This document shows, in pieces, positions 8,016 through 16,472 of a stretch of DNA of 64,000 nucleotides (its first letter is position 1; each line of letters begins with the position of its first letter). Origin of the DNA: a virus; IMG/VR virus record IMGVR_UViG_3300030110_002054, positions 1-64,000 of that record. One strand, 5' to 3'. A model generated the notes under the pieces. That model saw only the letters and a list, made by a program, of their open reading frames with translations, made no database searches and was not told where the DNA came from. Both the position numbers and the translations under genes were made by a program.

Positions 8016-8720
8016 TTATACACTTCTTTTTACCTTTCTCTCTACTACCATCTTCTCTTCAGATGTGAGTGCCTGCACTATTCTACCACGCAGTACATCA
8101 CCTAGACCCTTTATCTTCTTCAGAGATTCAGGGAAGCACATCTCCTCTATGCTTCCACACTCTTCTAGAATCCTATCAGCCATGTCTTTGCCTATACCGG
8201 GTATTGCCAGTAGCATGTCGGCTCTGATATCGTTTGATGCCACTCTTCGTATTGTCCTAGCACCGTGGCTAGACGCTGGTTTGTGCAACTTGTTGTGGAG
8301 TTTGGTAATGAACAAAGCAGCCTCACTGACGTTTGGTGTGTAGAATACTTGACACTCAAAGTCACTCATGATGCGTGCTATAGTACCAGTCAACTCATTC
8401 TGTATCCTAGTGTATGTCACCTTCTTGCCTGTCTTCTTAGCCATAGCAACATACTTGTCTATACCACCGTGTATGACTAAGAAGAAGCGTTGGTAGTTGA
8501 TGTCCATGTTCTCCAGTTGCCTCCATAGATGACCACTGTGACTGGATAGAAATAGGTCGTTGATGCTCTTGGCCTCAACACAAGCCTCACCTAGAAGATA
8601 GTCCCCCACCACTAGCGGTTTTCTTATCACAGACAAACCTGCTTTCTCCGCCTTACGTATTACTGAATCACACAGTACACCCCGTTCATTGCTGTCAACA
8701 ATCATAGCAGGTCTTCTCAT
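8016..8720 (-). CDS. XPF/ERCC4-family structure-specific nuclease
   Basis: 234 residues. The N-terminal nuclease domain has MIVDSNERG near the start and VEAKSINDL where the family has ERKxxxD. The C-terminal half has tandem helix-hairpin-helix motifs (LLAIPGIGKDMADRIL and KKIKGLGDVLRGRIV). This matches the XPF/Mus81/Hef nuclease plus (HhH)2 layout without the helicase part. Such enzymes cut branched or flapped DNA in repair and replication restart. In the key motif the usual Glu-Arg-Lys is Glu-Ala-Lys. Its start overlaps the stop of the upstream zinc-finger gene. Confidence 0.85.
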   Translation of the reverse strand: MRRPAMIVDSNERGVLCDSVIRKAEKAGLSVIRKPLVVGDYLLGEACVEAKSINDLFLSSHSGHLWRQLENMDINYQRFFLVIHGGIDKYVAMAKKTGKKVTYTRIQNELTGTIARIMSDFECQVFYTPNVSEAALFITKLHNKLHKPASSHGARTIRRVASNDIRADMLLAIPGIGKDMADRILEECGSIEEMCFPESLKKIKGLGDVLRGRIVQALTSEEKMVVERKVKRSV

Positions 8721-8935
8721 TCTCTTTCCCTCCTAGCATGTATCTTACATAGTTTCTTAGATGCACCTGTTATTCTGAAACAACACTGAGTACCTGCATT
8801 TGTGATAGCCTGACATCTGTGTTCTGGTGGCGGGTGTGTGAAACATCGTTGACATAAATTGGTAAAGGCCTTCCTGTTACCATTCCTACTAGGTAGTTTC
8901 TTTCCACATTCTTTACACATTCTTCTGGCATTCAT
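8717..8935 (-). CDS. Small zinc-binding protein
   Basis: 72 residues, basic. CKECGKKL and CQRCFTH form one zinc site. A second unit follows the pattern RCQAITNAGTQC ... LCKIHARR, seen in many short phage zinc proteins. It lies between the primase and the XPF nuclease genes and overlaps the latter by 4 bases. Likely nucleic-acid binding. Confidence 0.6.
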   Translation of the reverse strand: MNARRMCKECGKKLPSRNGNRKAFTNLCQRCFTHPPPEHRCQAITNAGTQCCFRITGASKKLCKIHARRERE

Positions 8936-10042
8936 TCAATCATCCTCCGCTGTTCCGTCATAGTATCTACACCTTCCAGTGCAAACACCGTCGTGTATTA
9001 GGGTGCGACAAGTCGCTGGGATATACCCGTTGTTGCCACCACTACCCATAACTATGCTCTTGACTTGATGTCTAGTGACTGAGGGGTTGAAGTCAACCCA
9101 CTCCTGCGCCTCTATGATATCGACAATCTGGTTTACATGGCTCTGCTTCTCCTCTAATGAAGGGTACTCAGGTGGGAAGAACCATCTCAATCTACCTGCT
9201 AGATATGATGCGAAGTGAACCCTAGCCTTGTGTGTGGGGTTACCACCACCCATCGCTGACTGTGCTAGGCATGGTAGAATAATCATATTGTCAATGGCAA
9301 GTTCAGGTAAGTCGATGTTCTTGTACTCCTTACCCTTGAACTTCTTACTTCTCTTTTTGATTTGTAGTTTGACAGTCTCAGTGCCGTGCTTGATAAAACC
9401 AGAACGTGACTCTTGTGACATTTCTATGAGGTCATCATGGTTGCACGTCATCACTTCATGGGAAGTAAGAGGGATTGTCCAGCAGCCTCTTCTGCTGTTG
9501 TAGGAGTTAGGTATCCTAATCATACCAGCAGTATCGAAGGCAACAGTGGGGTCGTTGCAGTACAAGTCTAACTTCTTGTGCCAGTCAGAGAGGAGGACTC
9601 TTCCTGCTTCCTTGACCATGGCAACGTCGTATCCTGTGGAGGGTGTGTGGGTCTTGCTAAGTGGTATCCAAAAATGAAAACCACCACCACTAAACCAAAT
9701 ATAGTGGATTTTGTTGCTGCTTTTTAAGTGGGTGTGGAGTGTACGCACTTGCTCTTGCATCTCGTCAAACGGCACATCCTCACCTTTCTTCCTGAAGTTC
9801 TTGCAATCAAAGTCACACACGAAGTGTCTGATGATTGGCGTGTTGTAGTCAACCCTGTGGTTTCGAGGTGGGGTCAGGCTTCTGTATCCATACGCAGTGA
9901 AGTATACATTGCCACTCCCGTTCTTTCCTCTCCAATAACTCTCAAGTTCCTCGGAGTTCTTCACCAGTCTCCTGAAACCCTTGTTACCATCAGAGTTCAA
10001 TTCAAGAACTTCTCTTGGGAAGTCCAGTGTGATGAAACTCAT
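8936..10042 (-). CDS. Archaeo-eukaryotic primase (AEP), catalytic subunit-like
   Basis: 368 residues. AEP motifs are visible: HFVCDFDC (motif I, DxD metal ligands) near residue 73, WFSGGGFHFWIP (motif II, SGxGxH) near residue 117, and RIPNSYNSRRGCW (motif III region) near residue 175. The C terminus has a Cys-rich segment (CRTLIHDGVCTGRCRYY) like the zinc or iron-sulfur part of primases. It would make primers for the virus polymerase; PrimPol activity is possible. Confidence 0.85.
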   Translation of the reverse strand: MSFITLDFPREVLELNSDGNKGFRRLVKNSEELESYWRGKNGSGNVYFTAYGYRSLTPPRNHRVDYNTPIIRHFVCDFDCKNFRKKGEDVPFDEMQEQVRTLHTHLKSSNKIHYIWFSGGGFHFWIPLSKTHTPSTGYDVAMVKEAGRVLLSDWHKKLDLYCNDPTVAFDTAGMIRIPNSYNSRRGCWTIPLTSHEVMTCNHDDLIEMSQESRSGFIKHGTETVKLQIKKRSKKFKGKEYKNIDLPELAIDNMIILPCLAQSAMGGGNPTHKARVHFASYLAGRLRWFFPPEYPSLEEKQSHVNQIVDIIEAQEWVDFNPSVTRHQVKSIVMGSGGNNGYIPATCRTLIHDGVCTGRCRYYDGTAEDD

Positions 10043-10043
10043 C

Positions 10044-10376
10044 CTAATCCTTCTGCCTTAGGTGTTCCATTTTTACTTCCACGTCATCAATCATGTCACT
10101 AACGATACCCCCAATGTCAGGATTGTTCAGTAGAGTCTTGCTGATTGCTATGTCTAGATAGTCATGCTTCTCACCCTCAGGTGGTTGTACTCCTATGTCA
10201 CCATACTCGTGTAGTGTAGTTTGTCTGCTTAATGCGATAGTATAGTGCTCTCTACCTATCATCTTCATACTGACATTCACATTCATGTATGGTACTAATC
10301 TAGACACTACCCCTGTCAAGACTTTCTCTAGCATTCTCTGGCAATTTCTTCTCTCTTCATTATCTTCTCTGTTCAT
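10044..10376 (-). CDS. Hypothetical protein
   Basis: 110 residues from the ATG at 10376, which overlaps the nuclease stop (ATGA); a longer form upstream would run deep into that gene. The sequence is mixed alpha/beta with no Cys motif and no recognised family. Located between the Cas4-like nuclease and the primase, so a replication or repair accessory role is plausible. Confidence 0.55.
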   Translation of the reverse strand: MNREDNEERRNCQRMLEKVLTGVVSRLVPYMNVNVSMKMIGREHYTIALSRQTTLHEYGDIGVQPPEGEKHDYLDIAISKTLLNNPDIGGIVSDMIDDVEVKMEHLRQKD

Positions 10377-11350
10377 TCTAACTCCTCCAATGTCCACGCA
10401 GGACAGATATCGAGAAAGTCGCACCAAGAGCACTTAAACTCGTTTCTGCTTGCGGGAAATGACTTATCCAAGTGGGCCTTGACTAACTTCTTCAGCCTAC
10501 GCTCCACTACTGCTGGGGTGTTTCTAGCACTTCTGTCATTGACAGACTGGTAATCCCAGTGCTTACCATCGCCTTGATTGATGTTTCCACCGGGGAACTC
10601 CCATCCCCAGTGTGTGATGGGAAGGAACTCACCATGCGGGCTGTTCTCTAGCATCATCTTGTAGAACTGCATCTCTGCTCTCATGTCAGATGACTTCCTA
10701 GTCTTCCACTTGCCGGTCTTCAATTCCATCAATGCGAAACCTCCCTCACCATCTTCAAATATCCTATCAATGAAACCTTTCATATGAATAGGCACATTTA
10801 CAATCTCACCATCATCCATCTTTATCTCTACTATTCTGCTACCATGTACTTCTGCCTCATTACCAGCGGGAAACCAATTCTCCCCCTCACAGGCTAGCAG
10901 TCTATTGAATTGCCAATCGACCCAAGCAGTAATCTGCTCAGGCTCACCATACTGATATGGTTCAGGCGGTGTGGGTATGACAGAGTGCATCAAGTTCCTT
11001 GCCTTCTCTATCTCTTCCTTACCTATAAGTTCCATGACCTCATCATAGTGGTCGTACATCTTCTCAAAGAAGTATTCAGTAAAGTCGTGAACATTAGTCC
11101 CTCTAATGTGGTGGTCTTTCTCTTCAGTTGGGAGTTTCATAATGTTCTGAAACTCATACTGCTTTGCACAGAAGCCGAACGTACCTAGACTACTCTTAGT
11201 CACTCTAAGTATTTGCTCTACACCATCAACCACCATACCGGGCTGCCAAGCGTATGTACTCTTATTGTATGACTCAAGCAGGTCATCGAAGGGATAGTCA
11301 TCCCTCTCGGTCCTGTCTATCTTTATGTCCTCATTGGGATTGTACCTCAT
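10373..11350 (-). CDS. Cas4/RecB-like PD-(D/E)XK exonuclease with Fe-S cluster cysteines
   Basis: 325 residues from the ATG at 11350. It has one early Cys (FGFCAKQY near residue 70) and three late Cys (KCSWCDFLDICPAW near the C terminus), the four-cysteine pattern of Cas4/AddB iron-sulfur nucleases. The nuclease core is KGFIDRIF (Asp), then LMELKTGKW (E-x-K), then a Gln-containing helix MRAEMQFYKMML (motif QhxxY). This family resects DNA ends. No CRISPR genes are nearby, so a role in virus recombination or end processing fits better. Confidence 0.8.
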   Translation of the reverse strand: MRYNPNEDIKIDRTERDDYPFDDLLESYNKSTYAWQPGMVVDGVEQILRVTKSSLGTFGFCAKQYEFQNIMKLPTEEKDHHIRGTNVHDFTEYFFEKMYDHYDEVMELIGKEEIEKARNLMHSVIPTPPEPYQYGEPEQITAWVDWQFNRLLACEGENWFPAGNEAEVHGSRIVEIKMDDGEIVNVPIHMKGFIDRIFEDGEGGFALMELKTGKWKTRKSSDMRAEMQFYKMMLENSPHGEFLPITHWGWEFPGGNINQGDGKHWDYQSVNDRSARNTPAVVERRLKKLVKAHLDKSFPASRNEFKCSWCDFLDICPAWTLEELE

Positions 11351-11475
11351 TCTCCACACCCCTCGCATCTGAATTGTGAGAATGGTTTTTGACAGTTGGG
11401 GCACATAGGTATGCCTTTCACCATGTGTGTGGTAGTGAGTCCTTGCCATCCGCAGTTGCATTTCGATATCATCAT
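11347..11475 (-). CDS. Small zinc-ribbon protein
   Basis: 42 residues. Three Cys pairs are visible: CNC near residue 6, CPNC near residue 26, and CEGC at the end. Start and stop both overlap neighbours in the ATGA manner, and the downstream gene is the Cas4-like nuclease. Its function is unknown; it could be an accessory ribbon of the nuclease. Confidence 0.55.
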   Translation of the reverse strand: MMISKCNCGWQGLTTTHMVKGIPMCPNCQKPFSQFRCEGCGE

Positions 11476-11600
11476 ATCCACCCGAATAGTTTCGCTAGTA
11501 CTAGCACTGAGAGTATGGTATTCACAGTAGCCGCTATCGTTCGATATAGGGCCAACTCACCGAAGTGCTTCTGACTCCATTTCTCTACTTCATCACTCAT
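11472..11600 (-). CDS. Small membrane protein
   Basis: 42 residues. A charged N terminus (MSDEVEKWSQKHFGE) is followed by a hydrophobic stretch, about residues 20-41 (RTIAATVNTILSVLVLAKLF). One predicted membrane span. Overlaps the upstream gene by 8 bases and the downstream gene by 4. Function unknown. Confidence 0.5.
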   Translation of the reverse strand: MSDEVEKWSQKHFGELALYRTIAATVNTILSVLVLAKLFGWI

Positions 11601-11946
11601 CGTCTTCCCCCTGTGAAATATACTCAACTGATGCATTACATGAAGAACATTGTAAGTGTGTCACTATACCTTCTTCATCCATCAAGTCTTCTTTATCATG
11701 GTCTGCTTGCCAGATTAGTTTACCACCGCACCACCAACAGACATCTCTTCTGGGGTGAGCACTCTCTGTCTCTATCTCTATCAGTTTCTGCAAGTACACA
11801 GTCGCATCCATCAACTCTTCGGATAAGTGAACCATCCACTCTAACTTAGAAAGGGGAGCAGTCTCCATAGTCACTCCATACTTCTCCTTGCCTACTGCCG
11901 CTCTTGCCTGTATCTTCTTACATACCTCATCTTCTATTCTACTCAT
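11593..11946 (-). CDS. MazG-like nucleotide pyrophosphohydrolase fold with zinc ribbon
   Basis: 117 residues from the ATG at 11946, which overlaps the upstream stop. The first half reads K-I-Q-A-R ... G-K-E-K-Y-G-V-T ... L-E-W-M-V-H-L-S-E-E-L-M-D-A-T-V-Y-L-Q-K-L-I. This is the helical EExxD pattern of the small MazG/DUF550 phage nucleotide pyrophosphohydrolases. The second half has CWWCGGKL and CSSCNAS, a zinc ribbon not usual in that family. A role in cleaning or adjusting the nucleotide pool during virus replication is likely. Confidence 0.6.
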   Translation of the reverse strand: MSRIEDEVCKKIQARAAVGKEKYGVTMETAPLSKLEWMVHLSEELMDATVYLQKLIEIETESAHPRRDVCWWCGGKLIWQADHDKEDLMDEEGIVTHLQCSSCNASVEYISQGEDDE

Positions 11947-12074
11947 TTGTATTTCATCTCCCTTATTTCTTTTTGATACCATTTCTTTGCACAGTAGTCA
12001 CAGAGTCCAAGTGTCTTGCCGAATGTACCCTCCATCTTTTCACCACACTTTGAACAATACTCATACTCAGCCAT
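11943..12074 (-). CDS. Small zinc-ribbon protein
   Basis: 43 residues with CSKCGEKM and CDYCAKKW, a compact two-knuckle ribbon, and a basic tail. The ATG shares a base with the DNA polymerase stop (TGATG), and its stop overlaps the MazG-like gene start. Function unknown. Confidence 0.55.
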   Translation of the reverse strand: MAEYEYCSKCGEKMEGTFGKTLGLCDYCAKKWYQKEIREMKYK

Positions 12075-14455
12075 CACCACTCCTCCGGTAGACTACCTGA
12101 TAGAGAGTCTAACTTCCATTCCATAGTGCTGTACACTGACTCTAGTTTCTTGTGTATCATCTTCTCTGTGATTGTCTCGTAATCAATGTCGAACTCATCT
12201 ATCTCAGACGGGTCTCTGAATGCAACTACCTCTGCCCACATTGACTTCCTCTTACTGAACTCAATTTGGTTAGGCATTGATTCAGGAGTTCTGGATATGT
12301 ATACCCACTGTGCTCCGTCTCCGGGTTTGAATGGCTCATCAGGCTGCATGTTATCATTGTAGTACTTCGCTGCTCTAACAGCCATTGGTACTACTGTTGT
12401 GTATTGATGGAATGGTTTCTTGACTCTACCGAAGGTAGCCACATCCTCTATGTTCACAGTGCCATCTCTCAGAGATTTGACTATGGGTCTGATTGCTGCG
12501 TTGACCTCATCCTCAGAAGCACCTGTTCCTATCAGATTGAATGCTATGTCTTGCACCTTCTTAGTGATAGGAGCAGAGTTAGCGGCTTTCAACTCAAACC
12601 CTGTTACCTTCATCTTACCACTCTCAGACTCAGGCCATGTCTTGATACCGAAGTATCTGTTCTTAGTTCTCGTGCATATCCAGAAATCAAAGTAGGCCTC
12701 TAACTCCACATCAAGATAAGGCATGTCTAACTTCTTCTGTGCAGACTCAGTGAGTCTCTCCGCTAGTGCCTCAGCCTCATCGAGGGGAACTTGTATGAAT
12801 GCGGAATCAGTGTGACCATACAAGGCGTTGTAACCCATCTGCTCACTTTCCGACATTAGGAACTTGATGCTCTCCCTACCTCTGTAGGTGATGGTCTTAC
12901 CAATATCTAAGTCAGACCACATACCCCCTATCTTTCGCATGGATACCATACCATAGAGAGCGTTGACTGCAACCTTAGTAGCAGTCTGTAACATATCATA
13001 TCCCAGTCTCTCATCTGGGTCAGTCGCTTCGTACATCTTCTTCTTGTACTCCTTCCTTAGAGCCAGCATCTCGACAACGACGCTAGGTAGAAGGCCTTGT
13101 TTGGTTTGCTCCCAGTGTGTACCATTACCCACTGTCTTTATTCCCTCTCCACCATGTCCCCTCTTGGTCTCCCATGATAGGTTATCACTGAGAATGATGT
13201 TAGGATAAAGTGATGCATAGTCAAAGAGACCTACACCCTCGTGCCTACCATGTTTAGGGTCTGGTATGAAAGCAGCCTGTAGTTCCTCTCTTGAGTTGGC
13301 CCTACCTGATGGTGCTTTCTTGTCTGTCCTTCGTGCAATCAATCCCCTGAAGTATCTGGTCACCTTGTTGGTGCTTGGGAAAGCCACGCCACACAACTGC
13401 TGCATGGCTAGGTGAAAGTCGATTGCGTGTAGTTTCTCATCAACGTCTCTGAGTAGAGTGGTATCCACCAGACAGTAGTCAACGAACTCATCGAAGTACT
13501 CTCTCCAACCATTATGCACGGTCATCCCCTCTATCCTGTTAGTGAGTTTCTCACCCAGTTCCAGTCTCTGTGCCACCCAGTCTAGTTTCCTACTAGACAT
13601 CTGTCCCCTTCCTGACTTCTGCCAGATAGACTCGAAACCACTACCAGTCATACCACGTGCCGCACTGTCGTATACCAGACGACCCCTCAGGGGTTGAGCA
13701 GTGTCATCATAGAATCCTTGACCACCCTCTCTCAGGGGAGTCATGTAATGCAGAGGGCTTAGTCTGTTCATGTCCTCTAGCCTTCTAACCAAGTGTGGAA
13801 GGTCAGCCCAATTCCCAGCGTGTGCTACCAGTATGTCTGGGTTGCAGGTATCTAGGTACTGAAGGAAGCCCTCGTGCATCGCTGCCTCGCTCCCGTACAG
13901 ATGCAACACATAACCACCGTGTCTGTCTATCCAATCAGTCGAGAAGTAATCCACTCCTTCCTTCCATGCGAATACCACAGGATGGTCTTCAAAGGTATCA
14001 ACCACAGCCATGACCGTGGTGAAGTCCTCTTTGACATCCCACTCCAAGTCATAGTACCATATGCGTGGAATGAACTCAGGTATCCCGTCTGGATATCTGT
14101 TGATGATGTATTGGTCTCTGTAGTCTAGGTCAGCCTCATAGGTGTCTATTCTATCCTTGATGTTCCATAGGTTATCTGGTGAGGTGGTTGTCATCTTGAT
14201 GAGTAGTACACCATCAATACCCTCAGCCTCTTCATCGAAGTGGAACTCAGTGCCTTGGAAGTCTGCACACACCCTTGACTGTAATCTTGGATTGATGTCC
14301 TTCCTGACCCAGCAGAACGGTTTGATGTAATCATCATCCTCGGCTGTGATTATCCTCTCCTTCAATACACCATCCGCACCTCTCGTGCGTTCGTATATGT
14401 GAGGCAACTCAGTCCTATCGAAGTCAGGGTGAAACCAATCCACTATCATGCTCAT
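12074..14455 (-). CDS. polB: Family B DNA polymerase with 3'-5' exonuclease domain
   Basis: 793 residues. Exonuclease motifs are WYYDLEWD (D and E near residues 136-138), HAGNWADLPH (N and D near 215-218) and YCLVDTTLL (YxxxD). Polymerase motifs are LFDYASLYPNIIL (motif A), KVAVNALYGM (motif B) and YGHTDSAF (motif C). Motif C normally reads DTD; here the first Asp is His, while the second Asp, the one that binds catalytic metal in studied family B enzymes, is kept. All other key residues are present, so an active replicative polymerase is expected. It lies directly downstream of the sliding clamp gene with an ATGA overlap. Confidence 0.95.
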   Translation of the reverse strand: MSMIVDWFHPDFDRTELPHIYERTRGADGVLKERIITAEDDDYIKPFCWVRKDINPRLQSRVCADFQGTEFHFDEEAEGIDGVLLIKMTTTSPDNLWNIKDRIDTYEADLDYRDQYIINRYPDGIPEFIPRIWYYDLEWDVKEDFTTVMAVVDTFEDHPVVFAWKEGVDYFSTDWIDRHGGYVLHLYGSEAAMHEGFLQYLDTCNPDILVAHAGNWADLPHLVRRLEDMNRLSPLHYMTPLREGGQGFYDDTAQPLRGRLVYDSAARGMTGSGFESIWQKSGRGQMSSRKLDWVAQRLELGEKLTNRIEGMTVHNGWREYFDEFVDYCLVDTTLLRDVDEKLHAIDFHLAMQQLCGVAFPSTNKVTRYFRGLIARRTDKKAPSGRANSREELQAAFIPDPKHGRHEGVGLFDYASLYPNIILSDNLSWETKRGHGGEGIKTVGNGTHWEQTKQGLLPSVVVEMLALRKEYKKKMYEATDPDERLGYDMLQTATKVAVNALYGMVSMRKIGGMWSDLDIGKTITYRGRESIKFLMSESEQMGYNALYGHTDSAFIQVPLDEAEALAERLTESAQKKLDMPYLDVELEAYFDFWICTRTKNRYFGIKTWPESESGKMKVTGFELKAANSAPITKKVQDIAFNLIGTGASEDEVNAAIRPIVKSLRDGTVNIEDVATFGRVKKPFHQYTTVVPMAVRAAKYYNDNMQPDEPFKPGDGAQWVYISRTPESMPNQIEFSKRKSMWAEVVAFRDPSEIDEFDIDYETITEKMIHKKLESVYSTMEWKLDSLSGSLPEEW

Positions 14456-15201
14456 GCCTCGTTCTTAATAACGAGGAAACTGTCATCTTGTTGAATGAAC
14501 AAGAAGGTGCTTTCCCCCATATGCAAAACGGCACTCCCCTCTTCTAGAAGGGATGTACAGTCCATCAGCCACTTCCCGAACTTAGACTCAAATCTCTGGT
14601 TCGGGCCTTCTGCATCTGTCAATTCAATGTCGATTGTCAATTGCATAGTGCCTTGTTTGCCTGCCCTGAGGAAGAACTCATTCTCCTCTGGGTGTAATGA
14701 TATCATGAAGTTAGGATATGCGAAGAAGTTCTTGAAACTAGATACCGACTTCAGGTTGGTTATGTCTATCGTTCCGTGAGCCTCTAACTGCTTGTCCTTG
14801 TATGTGGTGAACATGCTCTTCTCCGTCTGCCTGAGAATCTTCTCAACGAACGGGACTTTGGAATAACTGTTGATGCTACTCATGGTGGGCACTTTCAGTG
14901 TCATTGAATCACACTTCACTGTCAGTTGCTTCCCCATGTCCTGTTGGGTGAACACCACCTTAGCACCCTTGGCCTTCTTACAGAACTGTATCACTTTCTT
15001 CAGGTCTGATATACCTAGGTTGCCCTCGCTCTTGACATCATCATGTGGTACTAACATGTGCCTGCGTAGGTAATGTGTGTCGTATGCGATAGTACCAGTT
15101 AACCTAGCACCCGCTACCATCACCAACAGGTCTTCCACATTCTCACCGAACGATGAGAGGAAGGCTAACGCCTTCTTCCTATCAAGAGTCACGTGTGTCA
15201 T
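14452..15201 (-). CDS. Sliding clamp (PCNA-like)
   Basis: 249 residues, the usual length of archaeal PCNA. The sequence is divergent, but the fold pattern fits: an N-terminal domain with VTLDRKKALAFLSSF, a central NLGISDLKKVIQF, a second half with GTIDITNLKSVSSF, and a strand-rich C terminus (SAVLHMGESTFLFI). Its place between the RadA-like gene and the polymerase, with a clamp-loader gene nearby, supports the call. It would encircle DNA and tether the polymerase. Confidence 0.7.
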   Translation of the reverse strand: MTHVTLDRKKALAFLSSFGENVEDLLVMVAGARLTGTIAYDTHYLRRHMLVPHDDVKSEGNLGISDLKKVIQFCKKAKGAKVVFTQQDMGKQLTVKCDSMTLKVPTMSSINSYSKVPFVEKILRQTEKSMFTTYKDKQLEAHGTIDITNLKSVSSFKNFFAYPNFMISLHPEENEFFLRAGKQGTMQLTIDIELTDAEGPNQRFESKFGKWLMDCTSLLEEGSAVLHMGESTFLFIQQDDSFLVIKNEA

Positions 15202-15202
15202 A

Positions 15203-16210
15203 TCACAGACTTCCGTCGTATAGTTCAGGTAATCCTAAGAAGACAGCAGGCTTTCCCACTTCAGTCACTAAGACTGTCCTCTTCTGTCCCTGTAGTTGTG
15301 CGTTAGTCTTACACTTATCGAACGTAGCAGTGTACTCGCTCTTGAGTAGTTTACCTGTCTCATCATCATAGGTGTCTTCTCTGTTCATGGTGATAATCTG
15401 GAACACGAAGTTGTTGCTAGCCTTCTCCCAGTCTGGTCTCCACTTGGCTGCTTCCTCGTTCTTACCGAAGGAGTAATTGGTCAGCCTGAGATGTGTCTCC
15501 CAGAAGATGCGTACACCTTGCTTGACCAGTCCCTTGCACACGGCAGTCAACTGGTGGAAACGAGTCTTACGAATAGCCCAGTCCCATTGGTGTCCTACCT
15601 TGACGTTCCAGTCAGCACTGTCAATACCATCCTTAGCCAGATTCAAATCAACGATACGCATGTTGTTTACACACACGCTGTCCCACAAATCCACACCAGT
15701 GATGTGCACTCCCCATAGTCGAGGCCCATCATAGTCAGGTGCGTTCTGGTCCTTCGCTCTCTGCAAGGCGAACTGCATAATCTTCATGACACGGTTGTGA
15801 GTCTCTGGATAATCATAAGCAGTCCTATCATTGGTCTGCATGACCCAAGTATCCCAACACCTAATGCGGTCATTGTCTGGATAGAAGGCACTCGCTGATG
15901 CTGAACCTCCACCATCAAAGTCTAGAATCTCAAGGGTATCTCCCCTCTTGGTTGCTTCCTCGTCTTTGGTGAATGCGTCAAGCACGATGGCCGACTTACC
16001 AGTGTTCTCGTGTCCAGCAATACCCACGAACATGTGAGTCTTAGGCCTGTTCTGATGCAGGTTAGTCAACTCAGCCCTCAAGTCTGCGAAGGCATCAGCC
16101 TTCTGAGTCATGGGCTTCTTTGCCTGTTGCATCGGCTGCGGTGTGTTCTGTAGTTCTAGTGGTGTGTCTTTCGACGCTTCCATCTGCTTTGCTTTACCGA
16201 AACCGGCCAT
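15203..16210 (-). CDS. RecA/RadA-superfamily ATPase (Sak4-like)
   Basis: 335 residues. A Gln- and Pro-rich N-terminal extension of about 45 residues precedes the P-loop GHENTGKSAIV near residue 66. ILDFDGGG follows, and VHITGVDLWDS is the Walker B region. The C-terminal part is strand-rich. The lack of a full RadA N-terminal HhH domain and the length suit Sak4-type phage recombinases or RadB-like proteins. Likely acts in recombination with the single-strand binding and nuclease proteins of the block. The start shares a base with the upstream stop (TGATG). Confidence 0.7.
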   Translation of the reverse strand: MAGFGKAKQMEASKDTPLELQNTPQPMQQAKKPMTQKADAFADLRAELTNLHQNRPKTHMFVGIAGHENTGKSAIVLDAFTKDEEATKRGDTLEILDFDGGGSASASAFYPDNDRIRCWDTWVMQTNDRTAYDYPETHNRVMKIMQFALQRAKDQNAPDYDGPRLWGVHITGVDLWDSVCVNNMRIVDLNLAKDGIDSADWNVKVGHQWDWAIRKTRFHQLTAVCKGLVKQGVRIFWETHLRLTNYSFGKNEEAAKWRPDWEKASNNFVFQIITMNREDTYDDETGKLLKSEYTATFDKCKTNAQLQGQKRTVLVTEVGKPAVFLGLPELYDGSL

Positions 16211-16467
16211 CAGTCCTCACTTTCCTCTTGCTGCTGTGGACCTTGTATCTCAAGCAAGTCTCTCTGTAGTTGTTGGAGACTTACATTGACACCGTTCACG
16301 AATGTCTCTAGAAGCCTGATAATAATCAGTCTGTTAGCAGATTGTGCTTGTATCTGCTGTGCTGCTTCAGAGATTCTCTGTGCTTCGGCTGTCACCTGAG
16401 CCAACTGTTCTTTCAGTTCTGCGTTCATCGTTTCTACTTCTTTCTTACTCATTTTCTTTTCAGTCAT
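16210..16467 (-). CDS. Small coiled-coil protein
   Basis: 85 residues, almost wholly helical: Lys/Glu-rich at the N terminus, Gln- and Ala-rich in the middle (QRISEAAQQIQAQSANR), ending in acidic residues. Preceded by AGGAG about 9 bases before the ATG. It lies between the putative single-strand binding protein and the RadA-like gene, so a recombination-mediator role is possible; no family recognised. Confidence 0.55.
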   Translation of the reverse strand: MTEKKMSKKEVETMNAELKEQLAQVTAEAQRISEAAQQIQAQSANRLIIIRLLETFVNGVNVSLQQLQRDLLEIQGPQQQEESED

Positions 16468-16472
16468 TTATA

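Noticed and set aside
10373-11350. Cas4-like nuclease as evidence of a CRISPR system
   Set aside because: No repeats or other cas genes in the window; Cas4-like nucleases are common as stand-alone virus enzymes.
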